A DNA stretch of 22,082 nt, taken from positions 1 through 22,082 of the forward strand of contig MEDX01000154.1 in NCBI GenBank assembly GCA_001724245.1, given 5' to 3'. The translations under genes were made by a program, and so were the position numbers. The notes under the pieces are model-generated. The model was not told the DNA's origin, searched no databases, and worked only from the letters and a program-made list of their open reading frames with translations. This DNA comes from Fonticula-like sp. SCN 57-25 (lineage: Eukaryota; Nucleariida; Rotosphaerida). Each line of letters begins with the position of its first letter. Positions within the stretch are counted from its first letter, which is position 1. Positions 1-8,169 of the stretch are shown here, in pieces.

Positions 1-30
1 ATCCATATTGGTTTATATAATAGCATCGAA

Positions 31-1203
31 TTAAACTAGGTACGAGTTCACATTCAGACTGGTCATTTTCCCACACGCACTTTTAAAATGATCAAAGAGC
101 TCCATAGCCCTTGGACCATATGTCCAGATTTTTAGTGCGGTAGTTTGATCCAGTTTCTTTTTTAGATCTGAATACGGGTCCAGACTAACAAAAATCGTGG
201 CTAGCGCTAAAACGAATGCACGTGAGATAAACATGTCACTTAACCCCTCATAAACAGATGGATCAGGGTAAACGAGCGGTGTGAGTTCTTTCAATATGTC
301 GGCGCCTGGCTTGAGCAGAAAGGTATTTCCGCGGCGGTGAATCCAGTCTCGGAACAAATCATACAGGCTGTCCACTACCGGTATGTCTTCCACACTTGCA
401 CTGTTAAATATGTCATCCACACTTAATATGTCATCCACACTTTCACTGTTAAATATGTCACCCACACTTTCAATGCTATTGTACGTGGAGTGCTGCTTCC
501 GGTTCTTCAGGGTATCCATAATCAAATTTTGCTCCCTCCAACTATGCGAACGTTTCTTTTCCAGAACCAACACCCAATCTTGAACCAATTTATCGTAGGA
601 ACTAATGTCGAGGTCTTCAAAGTGGTCGGCAGTTGGAGAAAAGAGGTTTGTGCTACCTGCGACGATTTTGCACAACAGAGGAAAAAGTATGGCGTCGAAT
701 TCTTGACGAGAAATCCGAGACGGAAGATCAGCAAACGCGTCTCGCCTGGTTGCGGCTTCTTTCAAAACTCTCACCAGCTTACTACTGAGCAAGACATGCA
801 CCTCTGGATCAAACTTGGTCAACAGCACGACCTTGCTAGTGAGTGGTATCATCTCAAGTTTCTCCAGTGCCTCCTTTTCAGACTTTGCCCGTTCACGTTC
901 TTCCTCACGCTCGAGGGCAGAGTCGTGGCGGTCCTTCTCGATAGCATCAATTCGTAATGCCAGCACGATCGTTCCCAACCCAAGAGCTCCTGTGTAAAAT
1001 GCACTCAAGTTGGTAGCCAGCAGATCAGAGGACAATGCCATGCTCACAATGAAAAGAGCGATCATTAAAAAAAGTACCACGGCAAACGCGCAAGCCTGCT
1101 TCCAAGTAAGCCAGGAGTCCCAAGTCTCCCGCCGTGAGCAGCAGGTCCCTCGCCGTGACCTGCCGGTCGTCTTCTTGTCGACCATGCCTATCACTGTCTC
1201 CAT
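31..1203 (-). CDS. Two-helix membrane protein with coiled coil and short internal repeats, unknown family
   Basis: A single uninterrupted frame of 390 codons with ATG at 1203-1201 and TAA at 33-31. I do not recognise the family. The N-terminus is basic and Cys/Arg-rich (about residues 10-27). Two hydrophobic segments follow, about residues 37-58 and 66-83. A highly charged Glu/Lys/Arg helix, probably coiled coil, covers about 86-115. The rest is soluble-looking and mostly helical. Around residues 242-275 there are three to four imperfect copies of a unit like SVDDIFNS, visible in DNA at about 385-475. Base composition is AT-richer than the genes to the right, and no intron is needed, unlike most genes here. 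That fits a lineage-specific or recently acquired gene next to the retroelement relic. An inverted CCAAT pair lies 80-95 bp upstream. The reading frame is convincing; function is unknown. Confidence 0.65.
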   Translation of the reverse strand: METVIGMVDKKTTGRSRRGTCCSRRETWDSWLTWKQACAFAVVLFLMIALFIVSMALSSDLLATNLSAFYTGALGLGTIVLALRIDAIEKDRHDSALEREEERERAKSEKEALEKLEMIPLTSKVVLLTKFDPEVHVLLSSKLVRVLKEAATRRDAFADLPSRISRQEFDAILFPLLCKIVAGSTNLFSPTADHFEDLDISSYDKLVQDWVLVLEKKRSHSWREQNLIMDTLKNRKQHSTYNSIESVGDIFNSESVDDILSVDDIFNSASVEDIPVVDSLYDLFRDWIHRRGNTFLLKPGADILKELTPLVYPDPSVYEGLSDMFISRAFVLALATIFVSLDPYSDLKKKLDQTTALKIWTYGPRAMELFDHFKSACGKMTSLNVNSYLV

Positions 1204-1282
1204 GTGACTCTGATGTGGCCTGGGCCCTTGGGTGTGTCACCGTATGCGTGCGAGCTGTGCAGTGCTGCTGCAGTGCTGTGTG

Positions 1283-1298
1283 ATTGGTCCATTCCAAT
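1283..1298. promoter_or_regulatory. Inverted CCAAT-box pair upstream of the membrane protein gene
   Basis: ATTGG at 1283-1287 and CCAAT at 1294-1298 lie 80-95 bp upstream of the minus-strand start at 1203. The same element recurs upstream of several other genes in the window, which suggests an NF-Y-type promoter element. This is an inference from motif and position only. Confidence 0.3.
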
Positions 1299-1303
1299 GG
1301 ATT

Positions 1304-1837
1304 CGAATGATCAACTGATACCGAACTATGTCATATACCGAACTGTAATACAGTAAACCAGCAAACCTCCTCCCGACACCACATTTGGTATCATCTAATT
1401 CGCTTCGCAGCTAGCTCTCGAACGCACCCAAAGCCATCACTCCGCGACGCGTGCGCTCGGAGGTATCAGTGTGGTGCTAGAGGAGTTTTCTGTTGAGGTT
1501 GCAGACGTTTATTTTCAATTCAGTAGAGGAACACGAAGAGTAATAACAAGACCAAAGATCAACAACCACACATATGGAACACAAAAGCGACAGTATCTAT
1601 ACAGGAAAATGTGTAACTGAGAGATACGTCTGCAAGGGTCTAGAAAGACGGTGACCCAGTCGGAACTGGTTTGAACGACAGGTGATAGACAGATCGAATG
1701 CTGAGTCACAGATTGGAATTTTGACCAAATTATATGGAATAATATCCATACCAGATATCCATACCAGATATCCATAAATAATCATTGTATTGATTGTGCA
1801 ACCATTACAACCACCATTGGATTAATTTTGTCAGCGT
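1304..1837. other. Intergenic stretch with no supported gene
   Basis: AT-rich, with only short frames that resemble nothing I know. The one clear structure is the 13-bp tandem repeat at 1742-1776. Parts may be decayed retroelement sequence continuing from the relic on the right, but no LTR pair or gag motif can be shown. Confidence 0.4.
1742..1776. repeat. 13-bp tandem repeat, about 2.7 copies
   Basis: The unit ATATCCATACCAG is repeated twice perfectly, followed by a partial third copy (ATATCCATA). It lies in AT-rich non-coding DNA just before the retroelement relic. Confidence 0.8.
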
Positions 1838-2677
1838 TTGTCAGCCCTCCGATCGACTCCAATCCATGACAAAAATCTGTCACCTTTCATCAACACCTGC
1901 TCCAGACTGGGACTCCATCATCCCAGACTTTTCCAGACCTTCCTCTCTATTACGTATTTATCCTCAATGACGAGACGCCTATCCGCGTGCAACCTCGAGC
2001 GACGTCCCTCCGGAACATTCAGTTCGTTGGGCGTAACTACAACCTTGTCGAGGGTTGTCCCAGAGAACCCTCGGGGACAATCGACTCCGGCTTTCGACTG
2101 CCCGATATTGACCATGTGTACTTTCACAGGCAGTTCACTCCAGACGGGCTATTCGCTCTGCCGGATTTCGTCGACGCCGTGCAGCTGCCTAGAGCTACGA
2201 GACGCCTATTCGTCGGCAACCCTACCGCCTCGGGCTAGCACGGCGACAGCAGGCCAAGGCGGCCTGTGTCGACGTGTCAACAACACTGAGTATGTGCTTG
2301 CCTACATCAGCCGAGCACTATCGAAACCCGAACGCAACTACTCGGCAACCGAACGCGAATGCCTTGCGGTGAATTGGGCAATCACGACATGGGATTCCTA
2401 CCTTTACGGCCGCGAGTTTGTAGTCGAGACCGACCACCAAGCTCTGAAATGGTTACTCGCCGTCCGAAAACCAGTCAACCGACTTGCTCGCTGGGCTTGG
2501 TCGTCCCATCGGCGAGCCGATGGGCAGCAACGATTATGCTCGTCCCTAGAGGATGTCTCGGTTCGGATGTGCGTTGACTATCGCCTTCTCAAAGCACATA
2601 CCAAGCGAGACAATTTGGATGATGCCATATTAAAGAGTTGCCCATGGGAAGGGAAACGCGGCAGGTGTCGTTCCTGA
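1838..2677 (+). pseudogene. Rearranged Ty3/gypsy retrotransposon relic (RNase H piece followed by RT piece)
   Basis: From about 2285 to 2515 the plus strand encodes a Ty3/gypsy RNase H segment with the hallmarks [20 protein letters not shown], then [11 protein letters not shown], ending at RLARWA. The catalytic Glu (ATEREC) and second Asp (ETDHQ) are present, but the first catalytic Asp region is not recognisable. Immediately after, at about 2564-2625, the same frame encodes an RT entry motif, [10 protein letters not shown] followed by TKRDN and LDDAI. RT normally precedes RNase H, so the order is inverted and most of RT is missing. No integrase, protease or gag is visible, and upstream frames (1838-2240) carry no clear retroelement motif. 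A fragment, not a working element; exact outer limits are unknown. Confidence 0.75.
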
Positions 2678-2709
2678 CAATTGCACACAGGGGAAACGAA
2701 ACAGGCACG

Positions 2710-3446
2710 TCAGATCAATGGGCTTCCTCTAGACGATGCCTCACTGGGATGCAGTTCCAAGAAAGCCGCCTCCAGCGCCGATATCGAAATATTCGAGTCG
2801 TCTTCCCCGTATGTTAGAATATAGCTACACTGGTATGGCATCGGCGTACCTAGCACGTCGGTCGTTGGCGATACGTTCGACGACTTTCGAATAGCGGTCG
2901 CGAGCGCTCGACGAGCTGATGCCGCAAATTGTCAGACCATTAAACAAAAAAAGTGGTCTAACGCACGCATTGGAGCAGCAGGCACCCCGACCCGCTGCGC
3001 TTCGCGCTCCAAAAGAACTCGAACGCGCTGATGACACAAGTCGAGCGGAATTTTGTACTCACTCGCAAGCGACGGCACTAAAATCCCACAGTCAGAAAAG
3101 AAAAAAATTATGCGCACAACGTACGAGTCCCGGGCGCCGTAATGTGCGCCAAGAGCAGCTTGCGGTCAATTTCCTCCGTCCACATCTCGTCGGCAGTGGT
3201 CTCATTGCTCGGGCGAGGAATCACAACGGAAAGGCCTCCCACAGCCGGCAGCGTTGGTGCGGCGCCCTCAGGACGCCGCGTAGGTATCCGAACGATGACG
3301 TGCATCTGTCGCAGATCGTCTGCGTTTTTAACTCCAAAGGCTCGCCAGACACTAGTCGAGCCGCAAGTTAATGCGCTTCCGTATGGCGCCTGCCTGCTGG
3401 GATCGAGAGCCAGTCGCAAATGACGTATGCGATTGGATTCACGTGA
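2710..3446 (-). pseudogene. Crinkler-like (CRN) gene fragment, spliced, 5'-truncated
   Basis: Three segments join across two introns of the local type: 3446-3125, 3077-2967 and 2915-2710 (TGA at 2712-2710). The introns, 3078-3124 (GTACGT) and 2916-2966 (GTGCGT), restore one frame of about 212 codons. The first segment contains WRAFGVKNADDLRQMHVIVR followed by IP. This resembles the end of the Crinkler N-terminal ubiquitin-like domain, where a hydrophobic FG segment leads into an HVIV.P motif. Downstream, WTEEIDRKLL with LASEYKIP and a Gln-Arg-rich helix is reminiscent of a Myb/homeodomain-like helix bundle; that part is weak. The upstream half of the CRN domain is absent: an in-frame TAG lies at 3449-3447 and the RING gene starts at 3503. 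A possible acceptor (CTAG) before GTCTGGCGA would need an exon inside the RING gene. The splicing is fairly secure; the family call is tentative. Confidence 0.45.
3432..3445. promoter_or_regulatory. CCAAT (inverted) and CACGTG E-box upstream of the RING gene
   Basis: ATTGG at 3432-3436 and CACGTG at 3440-3445, within the longer TCACGTGACTAT, lie about 60-70 bp before the ATG at 3503. E-box plus CCAAT spacing fits a core promoter region. Inference from motif and position. Confidence 0.3.
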
Positions 3447-3502
3447 CTATTCATCAACACCACAACTGCTACGTACATCAGACGCACATTAGAAGTTGTG
3501 CA

Positions 3503-4099
3503 ATGGCTTCGTACGATGAGGAGCACGGCGTCAAGGCGCCGCCCCGCGTGGGCTCATCGCTGAATGCGTCGTCGACATCGTCGCGCGCGACCTTTGATGT
3601 TTCTGGTTTCATGGGCGTGGGATCGCCTTCCGGTTCGGACGCTCGCCGCGACGGTTCCGAAGACGAAACGTCGGCGGATCCCGTATCCAATCTCCTCTCC
3701 CTTCTCACTGGGCTGCGAGGCAGCTTTGCGACTGGAGGCGGTCTGCTGGACGCTCTTCTTGCGGACGCGCGAGTTGGTTTTCGCGAGGGCAATCCGCCTA
3801 CGTCTGCGTCTGTCATCTCGACGCTCCCGACGCGTGCCTCCATGTCAGACTGCCCCATCTGCACAGAGAGCCTTTCTGGGGCCAAGGCTGTCTATCTGCC
3901 GTGCAAGCACAGCTTTCACAACGACTGCCTTGTGCCCTGGCTGCGCGTGCGCAATACATGCCCGGTATGCCGGCACGAGCTGCCCACCGATGATGAAGAG
4001 TATGAGAAGCAGAGGAGAGCAAAGAAGGCCGAGGAGATCAGGAAACAGTACAGCAGCGCACATGACGACGACGACGACGACGACAACATGTACGGCTAA
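3503..4099 (+). CDS. RING-H2 finger protein, probable E3 ubiquitin ligase
   Basis: An intronless frame of 198 residues. The N-terminal half is Ser/Gly-rich and probably disordered. A complete C3H2C3 RING-H2 finger occupies about residues 117-156: CPIC, then CKHSFHNDC, then CPVC, with the Trp of PWL in its usual place. RING-H2 domains bind an E2 and promote ubiquitin transfer. The arrangement of a long disordered N-terminus and a C-terminal RING-H2 resembles RNF115/RNF126-type cytosolic ligases, but there is no N-terminal zinc finger. The tail is a charged Lys/Arg/Glu helix ending in seven Asp residues. I start at MASYDEE (3503). An in-frame ATG at 3371 would add 44 unremarkable residues overlapping the Crinkler-like gene and the E-box. 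An AATAAA follows the stop by about 100 bp. Confidence 0.85.
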   Translation: MASYDEEHGVKAPPRVGSSLNASSTSSRATFDVSGFMGVGSPSGSDARRDGSEDETSADPVSNLLSLLTGLRGSFATGGGLLDALLADARVGFREGNPPTSASVISTLPTRASMSDCPICTESLSGAKAVYLPCKHSFHNDCLVPWLRVRNTCPVCRHELPTDDEEYEKQRRAKKAEEIRKQYSSAHDDDDDDDNMYG

Positions 4100-4201
4100 G
4101 GTAATGGACATTTTTTGCGGCTATGCGGTATCTAGATCGCAGCCCTGTGCATTGTATTTCTGTATATTTGTCTGTTTGTTTGACCCACCCATTTGTAATG
4201 A

Positions 4202-4207
4202 AATAAA
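4202..4207 (+). other. Polyadenylation signal of the RING gene
   Basis: AATAAA about 100 bp after the RING stop codon, in AT-rich sequence before the convergent RhoGEF 3' end. Confidence 0.6.
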
Positions 4208-4374
4208 GTTATGTAAAAATTGATTTAAAACTTTGAACTAGTGCGCAAAAACAACAGTCTGGTACGTACATGCTGCGATACCATCGAGCATGATCGATGA
4301 ATCAAAACGACTGAGAACGTAATACAATGGCCTATAATGCCGTGCACTTCATAAATCCGACTACAGTAAGTGTA

Positions 4375-7300
4375 TCAAGCCGCCACTGTTGCTTCGTCCG
4401 GCTCCTGCTTGTGGTTCTCTGCCGAATCATCGGCCTCGTCCATGCGGTCAATCACGGCGTCCCTCGTGAGCGAGCAGAACGTCGACACGTTGTTGAGGCA
4501 GCGCCTATGGATGCGCGTGCTGCACTCGACGCACTTGATGCCCTCCCTGCCGAGACCCCAGATAAACTCGTCGCAAATGTCGCAGCGCGTCGGCCGCTTA
4601 AAGTTGCGCGACTCGAACGTGTGCGACGCGATGGGGTTCGTGAGCGGGTCCATCTCCTCGAGCGCTTCCATGAGGTCCGCCTGGCGGAGCGATGAGCTCC
4701 CCGAGCTCGAGATGGCCGAGCTCGACGACGCGAGACCACCCGATCCAGACTGCCCGGGCGGGGCGGGCATCGGCGTCGCGGTCTTGGTGCCATTGCCCGT
4801 GACGTGCACAAAGCTGCCGGCACTGCTCGAGCCCTTGAGCTTGCGGCGCCGTTCCGCGGTCGTCTCCACGCCGCCCATGCGGAGAAGGCTGCCAAAGACG
4901 GCGGCCGAGGTGCGGGAAATCTTTTTGCTGAGCGTGCCAATGTCAAAGATGGCGCCGATGGAGAAGCCCTTGGCAGCCTTGTCCGCCGACGCAGAGTCCG
5001 TGCCCTGCAGGCAGGCCAGCTCGGCGCGGCGAAGCGTGTCAATCTCGCGCACCCACTCGTCGCGCGCGGTCTGCGTGCGCAGGACAAAAGTGAATGTCTG
5101 CTTCTTGCTGGTCGTCAGCACAAGGCCAACCGACGGCTCGTAGAGGCGCATCAGCTCGCGCTGCTGCCGCAAAAGATTGTCAATCATTTCAATGTTGGAT
5201 TCCGTCACGGTCGCCTCCTTGCGCGCCGTGCGCTGCGAGTCCGACTTGCTCTGCTTGTAGAGGTCCGCCATGCGAGCCGCCTTTTGCTCAATGTTGCGCT
5301 CAACGTCGCGCTGGCGCTCAAGACGCTTGATCTCCTTCATGATCTGTCCCGGATCTGCGACAAACCTGTCAGCCAATGCCGCTAAAATGAAATCATAATT
5401 GCATACCGACATCGCCGCGCAGCTCGTTCTCCACGTGGTGAATCGATGAAAGCTGGAGCAGCGGCGCAAACCACTCAAACTCGTACTCGGCCTTGGTCGC
5501 GTGCTGCTTCACACCCGCCGCGTTTGTGAGCCGAGCCGTGCACAGAATGGCGTCGTTGAACAAGAAGAGGTGACGCATTGTCCGCTCGCCGCTCGACGCG
5601 GCAACAATGTCGCCTTCGCGTACAAAACGTCTCGTTTCGGTAACAAGCGACTATCAAAGCGGTCAGTCAGCGACAACAACAAAAGCAAGCAGAGATCGTA
5701 CGGGAAAGTCGCCCGCAATCTTTGACTGGATCTCGACGACCTTGATGCGCGCGTCGGCCTCGCGCTTCTTTTCATTGATCTGCTCGGCGAGCTTGCGCAT
5801 CTCCTCGGCCGCCTTGGAGAGGGACGCAAAGTCGGGGTGCGTCGGTGGCGTCAGCTTTACAATCGGGCCAAGAAGCAGCTGGTAGCGAGGAATGCGCTGC
5901 ACCGGCGTGATAAGAAGATCGGTCAACTTGAGTTTTGACAAGGACTTTGATTGCAATTCCTGGAAACGAGTGTCAGCATGGCTGGAAAGCACAGAGCAGA
6001 GAGGCGCACCGAAATAAGCGAGACAAAGGCGCTATTCTGCTCATACTTGCGCAGCATCGTGGCCATCTTGTCGTAATTGTTCACAAAGTCCGTGTACGCG
6101 TCATAGTTGTCTCTCTGCGATGGCGTTAGAAACAAAATAACCCCATACTAAAGCGTACCAATTCTAAAAGAATGTCGCCGATGCACTGATGCATGCTCCA
6201 CCGCTGGAAGCGTTCGTCCATGCGAGCATAGATCTTTGAATGGCACTCGACGAGGTTCCTCACCTGGAAAAAGAGCGTGTCCACGTGCTTGTCCGTCACG
6301 ACATGGTTGATGGCCTTGTCCCTCATTGGCTGCTCGTAGCAGCGCAAAAGGATCAGCAGACCATCCACGTACACCTTTTCCGTATCAAAGAGCTCGCGCG
6401 CGTGCAGCGACCGTTTCACTGGAAACCGAACACGTCAGCAAATATACAAGCAAAAGTCGTTTCGTACCAATGGTCCTGTAGTTCATGCGCGCCTTTCGCC
6501 TCCGCCACACCGACTGCACGGTGATAATATTCTTGACGTCATCCGGCGTAAAGTGACGCCCGTTGAGCGTCGCGCCTGCAAACTCGCGCGGCGTCTTTGG
6601 CGTCGATATGCTGATCGGCCGCATGCGGCCCGAGTTGCGCGCCGACTTGATCGACATTGACCGGCTGTCCGAGTCGCTGCGCAAAAACGCAACGGGCGGC
6701 AGCTCAAAGTACTCGCTCATTTCCTCGGGCGGGATCGTCGGGGCGTTCGAAGGCGTCACGCGGACTCCTTCGGGGTCGGTCGAAATGGAAAGCATAGCAG
6801 CCGCGACAGCCCGCGCGCGCGCCTTGGACATGGTTGACGATGCGCGCGGCAGCGACGGGGACGCCGCGTTCTGGCCCGAAATATCAAAAGACGAGGAGCG
6901 GCCGCGGGAAGGGGCGACGCTCAGCGCAGCAGCGTCCGTCCGGATCGGCGCAATGTCGGTCTGCGCTCCACGGCCGGTGAACGACGAAACAACTGGCGTA
7001 ACAATAGAAGATTCATCTGAAACGGCTTGCGACGCCGGCGGCGGTACAGTCAAAGAAGCAGGCTTTTCCGAAACGGGCTTTTCTGAAACAGGCTTCTCGG
7101 GCTCTGCAGTTGGTTGTACGGGAGCAGGCTGGGGCGGTTCCTGAGCAGGAACGCTAGCCACTTCTGCAGGCTCAGCAGAGGAAACAGCAACTACTGGTGT
7201 TGCCTCAGCCGGTGTCTCCATGCTAGCCGGTTCAGCGTGATTTGTGGAAGGTTCAGCGGCAGGCTGGGACTCGGTCGGCGAGCCGTCGCTCATCTCGGGC

Positions 7301-7625
7301 GTCGTCGCCATATTCAAGTTCGAGTCCGTGGCTGTCACGTCCGAGGTTGGCGAGGCGCGCCCCGACGCAACGGCAGGAGTGGCAACGGCCGGCGCTGCTT
7401 CTGGCAACCGGTCAGCAACGCTAAACTTTGCGGGCAGATGCTGCGCACTGTTGATCACCGGCGGTTCGTCCTCGTGGTCGATCGGCATGCCATCCTCGGG
7501 AAGCAAGTCATCCTTGATCTGCGTCAGGCAACAAATAGGGATTCGTTAGCAACAAGTATAAGAGATGCCGGATTGCGCACCCCGAAGGGTCCCGGCGTGA
7601 GCGGCTCGTCCTCGTCGTAGTCCAT
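4375..7625 (-). CDS. Rho guanine nucleotide exchange factor with IQ, DH, PH and C1 domains
   Basis: Seven exons: 7625-7581, 7518-6468, 6418-6159, 6114-6010, 5959-5702, 5650-5407 and 5354-4375. They total 981 codons, i.e. 980 aa. The six introns are 44-62 nt. Residues 1-340 are low-complexity (Pro, Ser, Glu, with an EKPVSEKPVSEKP repeat). An IQ motif (VQSVWRRRKAR) at about 350-360 should bind calmodulin or a light chain. The DH domain follows at about 368-570, with ELFDTEKVYVDGL (CR1) and LLITPVQRIPRYQLLL (CR3). A PH domain at about 575-775 begins LVTETRRFVREG, then HLFLFNDAILC, and closes with ARDEWVREID; its middle holds a charged coiled insertion. A complete C1 zinc finger (H-X12-C-X2-C ... 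C-X2-C-X4-H-X2-C-X7-C) spans 899-948. DH-PH proteins catalyse GDP/GTP exchange on Rho/Rac GTPases at membranes; the C1 may add lipid binding. Divergent from the RhoGAP-like gene. Confidence 0.92.
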
Positions 7626-8169
7626 GTCGTCAGAGACAGGTGGCCGCCGCACAAAGTCGAGTTGTTTGGTTTAGCCTGCCTCGCCGATTCGCGGTCAGTG
7701 CAGCAGCAAGGATACGCAAAACACCCTATCGGGAACGGAACGCAGCCGGCCCCTCTCCTCTGGCTGTGCCGACGCACTGTGCTCCCCTATGAGCGGTGCG
7801 GTGTGCGATGCCAAAAGGACGCGCTCGGCAGGATCTCCAAACCGCACAAAGGAGGCAAGGAGCTATACGTCAAAAGAAGCGAAAACCCAAAAAGGTCAAC
7901 GTCGGCCCTCGAAATCGTTTCGATCCCTTGGGCAGGAGTCAAAGTAGCCACACGACCGGCGATGACGATTCGGCGCGCTCACCCACTACACTTGCCCCTT
8001 TGGCGGGTGGAAATATGCTTACTATCGAAATTCTTGCGCCTCTGATTGGCCGATTACGTCCAATGGGACAAACAACCGGGCATTCTTCACGCCTGTGACA
8101 GCCCTGTGGCCAAGTTTGCAGTTTGCGCGTTTTGCGTCACTGTTCTGTTGTACACCCACCCGCGGGTAG
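7626..8169. promoter_or_regulatory. Shared divergent promoter region of RhoGEF and RhoGAP-like genes
   Basis: 544 bp separate the two start codons, with no supported gene between. ATTGG at 8045-8049 and CCAAT at 8060-8064 form a closely spaced inverted CCAAT pair nearer the RhoGAP side. Short frames inside show no family features. Co-regulation is an inference from the layout. Confidence 0.5.

Noticed and set aside
1386-1393. TGGTATCA resembling a retrotransposon primer-binding site of the initiator-tRNA type
   Set aside because: Only eight bases match; the same TGGTATCATCT string also occurs at about 845 inside the membrane protein gene; no LTR pair could be found around it.
3845-4111. Minus-strand frame opening with a poly-Val stretch
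   Set aside because: It is the antisense of the poly-Asp tail and RING finger of the plus-strand gene.
4804-5385. Plus-strand frames across the RhoGEF gene
   Set aside because: They are shadows of GC-rich coding sequence; the minus-strand PH and coiled-coil motifs are unmistakable.
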